Positions 43,067 to 54,149 of a stretch of 64,000 nt of DNA are shown here, piece by piece. The stretch spans positions 62,001 to 126,000 of the forward strand of contig CACZBS010000004.1 in NCBI GenBank assembly GCA_902779455.1, in the 5' to 3' direction. Made by a program: the position numbers and the translations under genes. The stretch is from an uncultured Prevotellaceae bacterium (GTDB lineage Bacteria > Bacteroidota > Bacteroidia > Bacteroidales > Bacteroidaceae). A model generated the notes under the pieces. That model saw only the letters and a list, made by a program, of their open reading frames with translations, did no database searches and was not told the origin of the DNA. Position 1 is the stretch's first letter; each line of letters starts with the position of its first letter.

Positions 43067-44233
43067 TTATTTTACGCTGAACTTGAATACAAGGTGGCTA
43101 TAGTACTTCTCGCCGGGGTTCAGATAGGGGCTGGGCCACTCGGGATGGTTGGGCGAGTCGGGATACTTCTGGCTCTCGAGGCAGACGGAGGGACGCTGGG
43201 GATACTTCAGGCCGCCCTTGCGCACCTTGTCCTGCTCGCCGCCGATGCCCTGGAAGTTGCCAGTGTAGACCTGCATGCCGGGCTCGTTGGTGAAGGCCTC
43301 AAGCAGGATGCCCGTCTTGGGCGAATAGAGCGAGGCGCAGACCTGGGTGTCGTCGCCGTTGGTGTTGAGAATCCAGTTGTGGTCGAAGCCGTTGCCGAAG
43401 CGCACCTGCTCGTCGTCCATGCGGAGCGAATCTTGGATGGCGTGGGGCGTGCGGAAGTCCATGGGCGTGCCCGTGACGTCGCGCACCTCGCCTGTGGGCA
43501 TAAACGTTGAGTCGGCAGGCGTGAACTTGTCAGCATTGATATACATCACCATGTCCATGGCAGGCTGTGTGGGATCACCGTTCAGGTTGAAATACGAGTG
43601 GTTGGTCATGTTGACAATCGTGGGCGCGTCAGTCTCGGCTTCCATCTTGATGTCAAGGGCGTTCTCAGCGGTCAGCGTGTAGGTCACTGTGGCAGTCACC
43701 TGGCCAGGGAACTGGTTGTCGCCGTCAGGCGAGACGAGGGTCAGCTTCAGCGTCTGGGGATCTACCTGCTGGGCCTCATAGACCTGATACTGCCATCCCG
43801 TGGGACCGCCGTGCAGGCAATGGCCGAAGTTGTTCTGGGGCAGCTGGATGACGCTGTCGTTGAGGGTGAACTGTCCGTTCTTGATGCGGTTGGCATAGCG
43901 GCCGATCGTGGCGCCGAAGTCGCTGCCGAAGTTGGCTGCGTCGGCATACTGGGCGATGTTGTCGTAGCCCAGCACGACGTCAGTCATCTTGCCGTCGCGG
44001 TCGGGCACCATGATGCTCACCACGCGACCGCCGAAGTTGGTCACGCAGACCTCCATGCCCTGCTCGTTGGTCAGGGTGTAGAGTCCTACGGGCTTCTCGT
44101 TAATCACTGTGTCGAACTTGGCGGCGTCGAGACCCGACAGCGTCAGCTGCTGGCCAGACTGGCCGTCACACGAAGCCAGGGCGAGGGCCATGATAGCGCC
44201 AGCGCCGAGTAAAGATGCTTTTCTTGTCTTCAT
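43067..44233 (-). CDS. Aldose 1-epimerase, lipoprotein form
   Basis: 388 residues. A signal peptide ends in the lipobox LASC (Cys at about 22), so the enzyme is anchored in the envelope. The galactose-mutarotase fold shows TNFGGRVVSIMVPDRDGK, IGRYANRIKNGQF, the catalytic His regions LHGGPTGW and NMTNHSYFNLNG, and the catalytic Glu region GGLKYPQRPSVCLESQKYPD. It equilibrates sugar anomers outside the cell before import. It is the first gene of the main arabinose operon. A second, cytoplasmic form is at 55551. Confidence 0.94.
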   Translation of the reverse strand: MKTRKASLLGAGAIMALALASCDGQSGQQLTLSGLDAAKFDTVINEKPVGLYTLTNEQGMEVCVTNFGGRVVSIMVPDRDGKMTDVVLGYDNIAQYADAANFGSDFGATIGRYANRIKNGQFTLNDSVIQLPQNNFGHCLHGGPTGWQYQVYEAQQVDPQTLKLTLVSPDGDNQFPGQVTATVTYTLTAENALDIKMEAETDAPTIVNMTNHSYFNLNGDPTQPAMDMVMYINADKFTPADSTFMPTGEVRDVTGTPMDFRTPHAIQDSLRMDDEQVRFGNGFDHNWILNTNGDDTQVCASLYSPKTGILLEAFTNEPGMQVYTGNFQGIGGEQDKVRKGGLKYPQRPSVCLESQKYPDSPNHPEWPSPYLNPGEKYYSHLVFKFSVK

Positions 44234-44282
44234 GAATGTTTTGTTTAATAGTTTAAAGTTATTGATGTTTCAAATTTGGGTG

Positions 44283-44290
44283 TAAAGTTA
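44283..44290 (-). promoter_or_regulatory. Promoter -7 box TAACTTTA for the arabinose operon
   Basis: On the minus strand TAACTTTA is one base off TAnnTTTG, 49 bp before the epimerase ATG. The palindrome at 44298-44313 covers its -33 side. Confidence 0.55.
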
Positions 44291-44297
44291 CCACTTT

Positions 44298-44313
44298 TTG
44301 GCGAATTGGCCAA
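44298..44313. promoter_or_regulatory. Candidate operator TTGGCGAATTGGCCAA
   Basis: A 16-bp near-perfect palindrome (7 of 8 base pairs match) placed 7 bp upstream of the -7 box of the arabinose operon. A repressor bound here would block the polymerase. AraR is the obvious candidate, but I could not compare with known AraR sites. Confidence 0.5.
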
Positions 44314-44394
44314 ATGTTTTATTAACTATTTTTCGTGAGTAGTGTCGTTTTAACACATTATAGCGTTTGGCGGGGGCCGTCGCGGCGGTTTTTG

Positions 44395-44475
44395 CAAAGC
44401 GGTCCTTTGACATGGGCAAAGCGGTCCTTTATGACCCTCAAAGCGGTACTTTGATGAATTCAAAGGGGCACTTTG
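44395..44475 (-). repeat. 22-bp-pitch array of CAAAG-N5-CTTTG palindromes, array 2
   Basis: Four units start at 44395, 44417, 44439 and 44461, exactly 22 bp apart: CAAAGCGGTCCTTTG, CAAAGCGGTCCTTTA, CAAAGCGGTACTTTG and CAAAGGGGCACTTTG. They read as the reverse complement of the array-1 units. Spacers ACATGGG, TGACCCT and ATGAATT are unrelated. A decayed fifth unit may start at 44483 and another at 44381. Confidence 0.9.
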
Positions 44476-44522
44476 TCGTGAGCAAAATCACTGACTTATT
44501 TGGTGGTTACGATTATTTGTTG

Positions 44523-44530
44523 TATCTTTG
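44523..44530 (+). promoter_or_regulatory. Promoter -7 box TATCTTTG, nearly leaderless
   Basis: Fits TAnnTTTG, with TTTG about 20 bp upstream. Only 8 nt separate it from the ATG at 44539. Confidence 0.75.
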
Positions 44531-44538
44531 CACTCGCA

Positions 44539-45045
44539 ATGATACAGATAACGATTAAAGACCAAGACCTGAGCCAGGCGGCCATGGAGGGGATGGACGA
44601 GTTTCTCGCCGTCTTCATCAAGGCCCTGCGTGAGGCCATCGGAGGCGAACTGACCAGTGAGAACATCACCGAACTGAGCGTCGATCAGGTGACGCTGCTC
44701 TGTTGGGACACGCTTCATGAGGAAGTGATGGACGGAGGGTTTATCCAGTTGATACACAATGGGTATGGCCCGCTCATCTTCAAGAATCCCTTTGCCAAGG
44801 TTCTCAACAAGATTTGGGGCATTCGCGAGCTCGGCAAACGACTCTATGAGGTTCACACGCTGTGGCTCCAGTCGCGTGAGGAGCTGGAGCGCGATTGCAC
44901 TGACGAGGAGTTCATGGCGCTCTTTGAGCTGCATCCCGAGTTCGACGACTACGACGACTGGTTCGTCGAGAACGAGGAGGAGCTGACGGCTCAGGTCGCA
45001 CGCTATGTGGATAACAACATCGAGAATTTTGCTACTGTCGTATGA
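44539..45045 (+). CDS. DMP19-like (DUF4375) protein
   Basis: 168 residues starting [18 protein letters not shown]; an ATG 39 bp upstream would include promoter sequence. The helical domain with [32 protein letters not shown] is the DMP19/DUF4375 signature ('v.nGG..q.f.N.yg'). The C-terminus is strongly acidic ([19 protein letters not shown]). The Neisseria DMP19 is a DNA-mimic protein that blocks a repressor; whether this one acts alike is unknown. The stop overlaps the smpB ATG by 4 bp. Confidence 0.82.
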   Translation: MIQITIKDQDLSQAAMEGMDEFLAVFIKALREAIGGELTSENITELSVDQVTLLCWDTLHEEVMDGGFIQLIHNGYGPLIFKNPFAKVLNKIWGIRELGKRLYEVHTLWLQSREELERDCTDEEFMALFELHPEFDDYDDWFVENEEELTAQVARYVDNNIENFATVV

Positions 45046-45524
45046 ATAAACAACAAGAGGAGCTCCGCAAGAAGAGCCCTGTACAGATAAAGAACCGCAA
45101 GGCCGCGTTCGAATACTTCTTCATCGAGGAGTTCACGGCCGGCATTGTGCTCACTGGCACGGAGATCAAGTCAATCCGTGCGGGCAAGGCCTCGCTCGTC
45201 GACACCTACTGCACGATCATTCGTGGCGAGATGTGGGTCAAGGGCATGTCCGTCAGCCCCTATTTCTATGGCTCCTACAACAACCATGAGCAGAAGCGCG
45301 ACCGCAAGCTGCTCCTGACCCGGCGCGAGATCAGCCGCCTCGAGAGCGCTACGAAGCAGACGGGCTACACCATCGTGCCAACCCTGGTATGGATCGACGC
45401 TAACGGGCGCGCCAAGATGGACATCGCCCTCTGCAAGGGTAAGAAGGCCTACGACAAGCGTCAGACGCTGAAGGAGAAGGAGGACCGCCGCGAGATGGAC
45501 CGGGCCATGAAGGTATATAAATAA
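45042..45524 (+). CDS. smpB: SsrA-binding protein SmpB
   Basis: 160 residues. SmpB binds tmRNA for trans-translation on stalled ribosomes. The family segments are [40 protein letters not shown] and the basic C-terminal tail [26 protein letters not shown]. It is preceded by the overlapping DMP19-like gene and followed 3 bp later by metH. The tmRNA gene itself was not seen in the window. Confidence 0.97.
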   Translation: MNKQQEELRKKSPVQIKNRKAAFEYFFIEEFTAGIVLTGTEIKSIRAGKASLVDTYCTIIRGEMWVKGMSVSPYFYGSYNNHEQKRDRKLLLTRREISRLESATKQTGYTIVPTLVWIDANGRAKMDIALCKGKKAYDKRQTLKEKEDRREMDRAMKVYK

Positions 45525-45527
45525 GGT

Positions 45528-48308
<2,781 letters not shown>

Positions 48309-48327
48309 ACGACGAATACTGAACATA

Positions 48328-48945
48328 ATGATACGTACCATTATCTTCGACCTGGGAGGCGTCGTCATCACGCTCGACCAACAGCAGTCAGTCAGACGCT
48401 TCCAGGAATTAGGCCTGCGGGATGCTGACCGTCGGCTCGACCCTTACACCCAGCAGGGCATCTTTGGCGACCTGGAAGGCGGGCGCATCGATGCCGAGAC
48501 CTTCCGACTGGAGCTCAGCAAGCTCGTAGGCCGCGAGGTGACGGCAGCGGAGTGCTGCTATGCCTGGCAGGGCTATGCCAAGGAGCTGCCCCAGCGCAAC
48601 CTTGACGCCCTGACACGCCTGCGTGCTGAGGGCTACCGGCTGTTGCTGCTTTCCAACACCAATCCTTACATGATGGAGTGGTGCTGCTCGACGCGCTTCG
48701 ACGGACATGGTCATCCCGTCGGCTATTATTTCGACGCGCTCTACCTCAGCTACCAGATGCAGCTGATGAAACCCGACGAGACCATCTTCCGACAGCTGCT
48801 CATCAAGGAGCAGACGTCGCCCTCCGACTGCCTCTTCGTCGACGACGGGCCACGCAACGTGGCCGCAGCCTCTCAGCTGGGCATGCGCACGTTCTGCCCA
48901 GAGAACGGATCAGACTGGACACAAGAAATTTACAACTATCTATGA
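48328..48945 (+). CDS. HAD-superfamily hydrolase (YihX-like)
   Basis: 205 residues. HAD motif I is IIFDLGGVVITLD, motif II is LLLLSNTNPYMMEW, motif III includes the Lys in SYQMQLMKPDETIF, and motif IV is CLFVDDGPRNVAAA. The second Asp of motif I is replaced by Gly, as in the YihX branch, which dephosphorylates sugar phosphates such as alpha-glucose 1-phosphate. The substrate here is unknown. The stop overlaps the next ATG by 4 bp. Confidence 0.92.
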   Translation: MIRTIIFDLGGVVITLDQQQSVRRFQELGLRDADRRLDPYTQQGIFGDLEGGRIDAETFRLELSKLVGREVTAAECCYAWQGYAKELPQRNLDALTRLRAEGYRLLLLSNTNPYMMEWCCSTRFDGHGHPVGYYFDALYLSYQMQLMKPDETIFRQLLIKEQTSPSDCLFVDDGPRNVAAASQLGMRTFCPENGSDWTQEIYNYL

Positions 48946-50426
48946 AACGGATCATCATATCAACCCTCATGATGCTGTTGGCGCTGACTATTGGCGCACA
49001 GCCCAAGCGAGAATTCCGTGGCGCATGGATACAATGCGTCAACGGACAGTTCCAAGGCATGTCGACCCAGAAGATGCAGGAGACACTCATCTATCAGCTC
49101 AACGAGCTGCAGCGCACTGGCGTCAATGCCATCATCTTCCAGGTCAGGCCCGAGTGCGACGCCCTCTATGAGAGCAATCTTGAGCCCTGGAGCCGATTCC
49201 TGACCGGCCAGCAGGGCAAGGCCCCCAATCCCTACTGGGACCCCCTGCATTGGATGATCGACCAGTGCCATCGTCGCGGCATGGAGCTCCACGCATGGAT
49301 CAATCCCTATCGCGCCAAGACCAAAGGCACCACGGCCCTCTCGTCGAAGCACATCGGCGTGCGCCAGCCCGAGCGTTGCTTCTCCTACGACGACCTGCTC
49401 ATCCTCAACCCCGGCATCCCCGAGAACCGCGACTACATCTGCCAGGTGGCCCGCGACATCGTCACCCGCTACGACGTCGACGGCATCCACATGGACGATT
49501 ATTTCTATCCCTATCCCGCCGCTGGCCAGACCATCCCCGACGACGCCCAGTATCGCCTCTATAGCAACGGCATCAAGGACCGTGGCGACTGGCGACGCTA
49601 TAATGTCAACCTCTTCATCAAGCAGTTCTATGAGACCGTCCACAAGGCCAAGCCATGGGTCAAGGTGGGCATCTCGCCCTTCGGCATCTACCGCAACAAG
49701 CGCTCCGCTGACATAGGCAGCGACACCAACGGCCTGCAGAACTACGACGACCTCTATGCCGACGTCCTCCTATGGATCAACAACGGATGGCTCGACTACT
49801 GCGTGCCGCAGATCTATTGGGAGATAGGCCACAAGTCGGCCGACTACGAGACCCTCATCCGATGGTGGAATCAGCATGCCGCCGGACGCCCCCTCTTCAT
49901 CGGCGAGGACATTGAGCGCACCGTCAAGGCCGCCGACCTTCAGAACCCCGCACTCAACCAGCAGCCCGCCAAGCAGCGCCTCCACCAGCAGATGCAGAAC
50001 GTCGACGGCACCGTCCTGTGGTATGCCAAGGCTGCTGTTGACAACACGGGCAACTACGCCACCGCCCTCCGTCAGACCTATTGGCGCACGCCCGCACTGC
50101 AGCCCCTCATGCCCTTCATCGACAAGAAGGCCCCCAAGAAGCCCCGCCGCGTGAAGCCCGTCTGGACCAGCGACGGCTATATCCTCTTCTGGACCGCGCC
50201 GAAGGGCAAGAAGTGGGGCGACGTCGCCACACGCTACGTTGTCTATCGCTTTGCCAAGGGCGAGAAGGTGAACACCTCTGACGCCTCAAAGATCCTGTGC
50301 GTCACATCGCAGACACATCTGAAGCTTCCCTATCAGCGAGGAACCGAAAAGTACACCTACGTCGTGACCGCCCTCGACCGCCTCCAGAACGAGAGCAAAC
50401 CAGTGAAGAAAACCATCAAGCTATAA
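48942..50426 (+). CDS. GHL10-type family 10-like glycosyl hydrolase, exported
   Basis: 494 residues from MKRIIISTLMMLLALTIGAQ, a signal peptide. A longer upstream frame lies inside the HAD gene and is not used. The GHL10 (DUF187) barrel spans about 25-350, with REFRGAWIQCVNGQ, IIFQVRPECDALYESNLEPWS, HAWINPYRAKT, DVDGIHMDDYFYPYP and WVKVGISPFGIYRNK. A C-terminal fibronectin-like domain (about 395-494) ends in LQNESKPVKKTIKL. The family acts on peptidoglycan-related or other glycans; the substrate is unknown. ATGA overlap with the HAD gene. Confidence 0.92.
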   Translation: MKRIIISTLMMLLALTIGAQPKREFRGAWIQCVNGQFQGMSTQKMQETLIYQLNELQRTGVNAIIFQVRPECDALYESNLEPWSRFLTGQQGKAPNPYWDPLHWMIDQCHRRGMELHAWINPYRAKTKGTTALSSKHIGVRQPERCFSYDDLLILNPGIPENRDYICQVARDIVTRYDVDGIHMDDYFYPYPAAGQTIPDDAQYRLYSNGIKDRGDWRRYNVNLFIKQFYETVHKAKPWVKVGISPFGIYRNKRSADIGSDTNGLQNYDDLYADVLLWINNGWLDYCVPQIYWEIGHKSADYETLIRWWNQHAAGRPLFIGEDIERTVKAADLQNPALNQQPAKQRLHQQMQNVDGTVLWYAKAAVDNTGNYATALRQTYWRTPALQPLMPFIDKKAPKKPRRVKPVWTSDGYILFWTAPKGKKWGDVATRYVVYRFAKGEKVNTSDASKILCVTSQTHLKLPYQRGTEKYTYVVTALDRLQNESKPVKKTIKL

Positions 50427-50447
50427 CACCTAATCCCCCCGCAAGCT

Positions 50448-52145
50448 ATGGCAACAGTCGACGACAAGAAAGTCATCTTCTCGATGGTCGGAGTGAGCAA
50501 GACCATCCAGCAGAACCAGAAGCAGGTGCTCAAGAACATCTACCTCAGTTTCTTCTATGGCGCCAAGATTGGCATCATCGGACTCAACGGTGCAGGTAAG
50601 TCGACCCTGATGAAGATCATTGCAGGGCTCGACCAGCAGTATCAGGGCAACGTCGTGTGGAGCCCGGGCTATTCCGTCGGCTATCTGCCCCAGGACCCGC
50701 CGCTCGACGAGACGAAGACCGTCATGGAAAACGTGCGCGACGGCGTGCGCCACGTCTACGACGCACTGGCTGAATACGACGACATCAACGTGAAATTCGG
50801 CTTACCCGAATACTACGAGGACCCCGACAAGATGGACCAGCTCATGGCCCGTCAGGCAGAGCTCCAGGACATCATCGACTCCACTGATGCATGGAACATG
50901 GACTCGAAGCTCGAGCGCGCCATGGCAGCACTCAACTGCCCCCCCGCCGAATGGCCCGTGACGAACCTCTCAGGCGGCGAGCGGCGCCGTGTGGCCCTCT
51001 GCCGACTCCTCCTGCAGAAGCCCGACGTGCTGCTGCTCGACGAGCCCACCAACCATCTTGACGCCGAGTCCATCGACTGGCTCGAGCAGCACCTCCAGCA
51101 ATACGAGGGCACGGTCATCGCCGTCACCCACGACCGCTACTTCCTCGACGACGTCGCCGAATGGATTCTCGAGCTCGACCGCGGCGAGGGCATCCCCTGG
51201 AAGGGCAACTACTCGTCGTGGCTCGAGCAGAAGAGCCAGCGCCTGGCCCAAGAAGAGAAGTCGGCTTCGAAGCGCCGTAAGACGCTGGAACGCGAGCTCG
51301 AGTGGGTGCGCATGGCGCCCAAGGCCCGCCACGCCAAGGGCAAGGCCCGACTGAACTCCTACGAGACGATGCTCAACGAGGAGCAGAAGCAGAAGGAGGA
51401 GAAGCTCGAGATCTTCATCCCCAACGGTCCGCGCCTGGGCAACAAGGTCATCGAGGCCGAGCACGTCGCCAAGGCGTTCCCAGGCAAGACACTCTTCAAG
51501 GACCTCAATTTCGTCCTGCCGCCCAACGGCATCGTCGGCGTCATAGGTCCTAACGGTGCCGGCAAGACGACACTCTTCCGACTCATCATGGGCCTCGACA
51601 CGCCCGACGCCGGCACGTTCTCCGTAGGCGAGACCGTCCGACTGAGCTACGTCGACCAGCAGCACAAGGACATCGACCCCGAGAAGTCGGTCTATCAGGT
51701 CGTCTCGCAAGGCAACGAGACCATCCGCATGGGCGGACGCGACGTCAACGTGAGGGCCTATCTCTCGCGCTTCAACTTCACTGGCGTCGACCAGGAGAAG
51801 AAGTGCGGCGTACTCTCCGGCGGCGAGCGAAACCGCCTGCAACTGGCCCTCGCCCTCAAGCAGGAGGGCAACGTGCTGCTCCTCGACGAGCCGACCAACG
51901 ACATCGACGTCAACACCCTCCGCGCGTTGGAGGAAGGACTCGAGGCCTTCGCCGGGTGTGCCGTCGTCATCAGCCACGACCGCTGGTTCCTCGACCGCAT
52001 CTGCACCCACATCCTGGCCTTCGAGGGAGGCGACGCCCCCTTCTTCTTCGACGGCAACTACTCGGAGTATGAGGCCAACAAGGCCTTGCGCCTCGGGCTG
52101 GACGAGCCCCGACGCGCCCGTTATCGCAAACTGATGGAAGAGTAG
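50448..52145 (+). CDS. ettA: ABC-F protein EttA, translational throttle
   Basis: 565 residues with two ABC domains and no membrane part. Walker A motifs are GLNGAGKST and GPNGAGKTT; signatures are LSGGERRRVAL and LSGGERNRLQLA; Walker B is VLLLDEPTNHLD and VLLLDEPTNDID. The linker region (about 245-320) is charged and helical. EttA binds the ribosomal E site and gates the first elongation step according to ADP/ATP ratio. It follows the GHL10 gene by 21 bp. Confidence 0.95.
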   Translation: MATVDDKKVIFSMVGVSKTIQQNQKQVLKNIYLSFFYGAKIGIIGLNGAGKSTLMKIIAGLDQQYQGNVVWSPGYSVGYLPQDPPLDETKTVMENVRDGVRHVYDALAEYDDINVKFGLPEYYEDPDKMDQLMARQAELQDIIDSTDAWNMDSKLERAMAALNCPPAEWPVTNLSGGERRRVALCRLLLQKPDVLLLDEPTNHLDAESIDWLEQHLQQYEGTVIAVTHDRYFLDDVAEWILELDRGEGIPWKGNYSSWLEQKSQRLAQEEKSASKRRKTLERELEWVRMAPKARHAKGKARLNSYETMLNEEQKQKEEKLEIFIPNGPRLGNKVIEAEHVAKAFPGKTLFKDLNFVLPPNGIVGVIGPNGAGKTTLFRLIMGLDTPDAGTFSVGETVRLSYVDQQHKDIDPEKSVYQVVSQGNETIRMGGRDVNVRAYLSRFNFTGVDQEKKCGVLSGGERNRLQLALALKQEGNVLLLDEPTNDIDVNTLRALEEGLEAFAGCAVVISHDRWFLDRICTHILAFEGGDAPFFFDGNYSEYEANKALRLGLDEPRRARYRKLMEE

Positions 52146-52159
52146 TGCGGTGGGGTAAA

Positions 52160-52318
52160 GTCCCACTGTTCCCATGTTCCGCTGTCCTATTAAGGAGCTT
52201 CTATAAAAAGGTTGATTATACTAAATTTTTAATATATTATTATTATAACCTACAATTCTGCCCCCTATCATATATTCATATATGCTTAATAGGACAGCGG
52301 CCCATTGGACAGTGGGAC
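52160..52318. repeat. 35-bp inverted repeat flanking an AT-rich core
   Basis: The left arm 52160-52194 (GTCCCACTGT ... CCGCTGTCCTATTAAG) pairs with the right arm 52285-52318 (CTTAATAGGACAGCGG ... ACAGTGGGAC) with only a few mismatches in the middle. The ~90-bp core is AT-rich. The repeat ends 22 bp before the sigma-54-like promoter of grpE. No open frame of note. Confidence 0.9.
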
Positions 52319-52340
52319 GCTGTGGAAACTTCTTTCTTGT

Positions 52341-52356
52341 TGGCACGTTTTTTGCA
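52341..52356 (+). promoter_or_regulatory. Sigma-54 type promoter for grpE-dnaJ
   Basis: TGGCAC-N5-TTGCA matches the RpoN consensus without mismatch: the -24 GG is at 52342-52343 and the -12 GC at 52354-52355, with exactly ten bases between. The expected start point is about 52367, 23 nt before the grpE ATG. No TAnnTTTG box is seen in the same stretch. Confidence 0.8.
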
Positions 52357-52389
52357 GATTTAACATCAATAAAAATATAATCAATCATT

Positions 52390-52959
52390 ATGGCAGAAGA
52401 AAAGAATATTAATATCGAAGACACTGAGAAGACTGACGAAATGGCAGAGCCGGTAGCTACTGACGAAATGGCAGAAACTGAGGCAGAATCTCAGGCAGAA
52501 CCCGAACGGGATCCGCTCGACGTGGCCCTGCAGGAGATTGCCGACCTGAAGGACAAGAACCTGCGCCAGATGGCCGAATTCGACAATTTCCGCAAGCGCA
52601 CCATCAAGGAACGCGCCGAGCTCATCCTCAACGGCGGCGAGAAGGTCATCACGGCCCTGCTGCCCGTCATCGACGACATGGAGCGCGCCCTGCAGAACGG
52701 CGAGAAGACTGACGACCCGAAGGTGCTGCGCGAGGGCATGACGCTCATCTATCAGAAGCTGATGAAGGTGCTCGAAGGGCAGGGCGTCAGCCGGATTGAC
52801 ACCCACGACGCCGACTTCGACACGTCGCTGCACGAGGCCGTGGCGCTCGTCCCCGGCATGGGCGACGACAAGAAGGGTAAGGTCATCGACTGCATGGCCA
52901 CAGGCTATAAACTCAACGACAAAGTGATTCGCTACGCTAAGGTGGCAGTTGGACAATAA
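52390..52959 (+). CDS. grpE: Nucleotide exchange factor GrpE
   Basis: 189 residues. GrpE releases ADP from DnaK. An acidic N-terminal region (1-45, [19 protein letters not shown]) is followed by the long helix with [18 protein letters not shown] and the C-terminal beta domain with [20 protein letters not shown]. dnaJ follows by 5 bp; dnaK is not in the window. The upstream site suggests sigma-54 control. Confidence 0.96.
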   Translation: MAEEKNINIEDTEKTDEMAEPVATDEMAETEAESQAEPERDPLDVALQEIADLKDKNLRQMAEFDNFRKRTIKERAELILNGGEKVITALLPVIDDMERALQNGEKTDDPKVLREGMTLIYQKLMKVLEGQGVSRIDTHDADFDTSLHEAVALVPGMGDDKKGKVIDCMATGYKLNDKVIRYAKVAVGQ

Positions 52960-52964
52960 TCATA

Positions 52965-54131
52965 ATGGCACAGAAACGAGACTACTACGAGGTGCTGGGC
53001 GTCGGCAAGACGGCGTCAGAAGACGAGATCAAGAAGGCATACCGCAAGATAGCCATCAAATACCACCCCGACCGCAACCCTGGCGACAAGGAAGCTGAGG
53101 AGAAGTTCAAGGAGGCTGCCGAGGCCTACAACGTGCTGCACGACCCCCAGAAGCGCCAGCAGTACGACCAGTTCGGATTCGACGGCCCGATGGGCTCAGG
53201 CGGCTTCGGAGGGTTCGGCGGCGCGTCGATGAACATGGACGACATCTTCTCAATGTTCGGCGACATCTTTGGAGGCCGCGGCTTCTCAGGCTTTGGCGGC
53301 TTTGGCGGCCGCGGCGGCAGCCGCACCCAGCAGCATCGCGGCAACGACCTGCGTCTGAAGGTGCGCCTGTCGCTGAAGGAAATCAACGAAGGTGTCACCA
53401 AGAAATTCAAGGTGCGCAAGGACATCACCTGCAAACATTGTCACGGCTCAGGAGCCGAAGCCGGCAGTGGCACGGAAACGTGTCCCACCTGCCACGGACA
53501 GGGCTATGTCGTGCGCACCCAGCAGAGCCTTTTCGGCATGATGCAGACGCAGACGGTCTGTCCTACCTGCCACGGCGAGGGACAGGTCATCAAGAACAAG
53601 TGTCACGAATGTGGCGGCACGGGCGTCACTAAAGGCGAGGAGGTCGTCGAGATCAAGATACCCGCAGGCGTGGCCGAGGGCATGGTGGTCAACGTACCCG
53701 GCAAGGGCAATGCGGGTCAGCATAACGGCATCGCCGGCGACATCCAGGTCTTCATCGAGGAAGAAGAAAACGATACGTTCGTTCGAGATGGTAACGACCT
53801 GATTTACAATCTTCTGCTCGACTTCCCTATAGCAGCACTTGGAGGCGAGGTCGACATCCCCACCATCGACGGCAAGACGCTCAAGGTGAAGATTGACGGC
53901 GGCACACAGCCCGGCAAGACCATGCGGCTGCGCGAAAAGGGACTGCCTGCCGTCCAGGGCTACGGCTCGGGCCGCGGAGACCTCGTGGTCAACATCAGTG
54001 TCTACGTGCCCAAGACCCTCTCGCGCGAAGAGCGCAAGGCCCTCGAGGAGTTCCGCGAAAGCGACAACTTCAAGGGCGACCGCCAGACGAAGGAGAGCAT
54101 CTTCCAGCGCTTCAAGAACTACTTCAGCTGA
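52965..54131 (+). CDS. dnaJ: Chaperone DnaJ
   Basis: 388 residues. The J domain (1-70) has [10 protein letters not shown] with the HPD tripeptide. A Gly/Phe-rich linker follows (about 75-120). The zinc domain (about 145-225) has four CxxCxGxG-type repeats: [24 protein letters not shown] and CHECGGTG. The C-terminal substrate domain is complete. It follows grpE by 5 bp. Confidence 0.98.
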   Translation: MAQKRDYYEVLGVGKTASEDEIKKAYRKIAIKYHPDRNPGDKEAEEKFKEAAEAYNVLHDPQKRQQYDQFGFDGPMGSGGFGGFGGASMNMDDIFSMFGDIFGGRGFSGFGGFGGRGGSRTQQHRGNDLRLKVRLSLKEINEGVTKKFKVRKDITCKHCHGSGAEAGSGTETCPTCHGQGYVVRTQQSLFGMMQTQTVCPTCHGEGQVIKNKCHECGGTGVTKGEEVVEIKIPAGVAEGMVVNVPGKGNAGQHNGIAGDIQVFIEEEENDTFVRDGNDLIYNLLLDFPIAALGGEVDIPTIDGKTLKVKIDGGTQPGKTMRLREKGLPAVQGYGSGRGDLVVNISVYVPKTLSREERKALEEFRESDNFKGDRQTKESIFQRFKNYFS

Positions 54132-54149
54132 TTTCAGAACGCTGCAATC

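Larger units (their letters stand above)
44234..44538. other. Divergent intergenic region, 305 bp
   Basis: It contains the reverse promoter and a palindrome for the arabinose operon (44283-44313), repeat array 2 (44395-44475) and the forward promoter of the DMP19-like gene (44523-44530). A 63-codon forward frame at 44367-44558 runs through the array and promoter and is not credible. Confidence 0.8.

Noticed and set aside
44367-44558. 63-codon forward frame before the DMP19-like gene
   Set aside because: It reads through the repeat array and the promoter box; protein-like appearance comes from the repeats.
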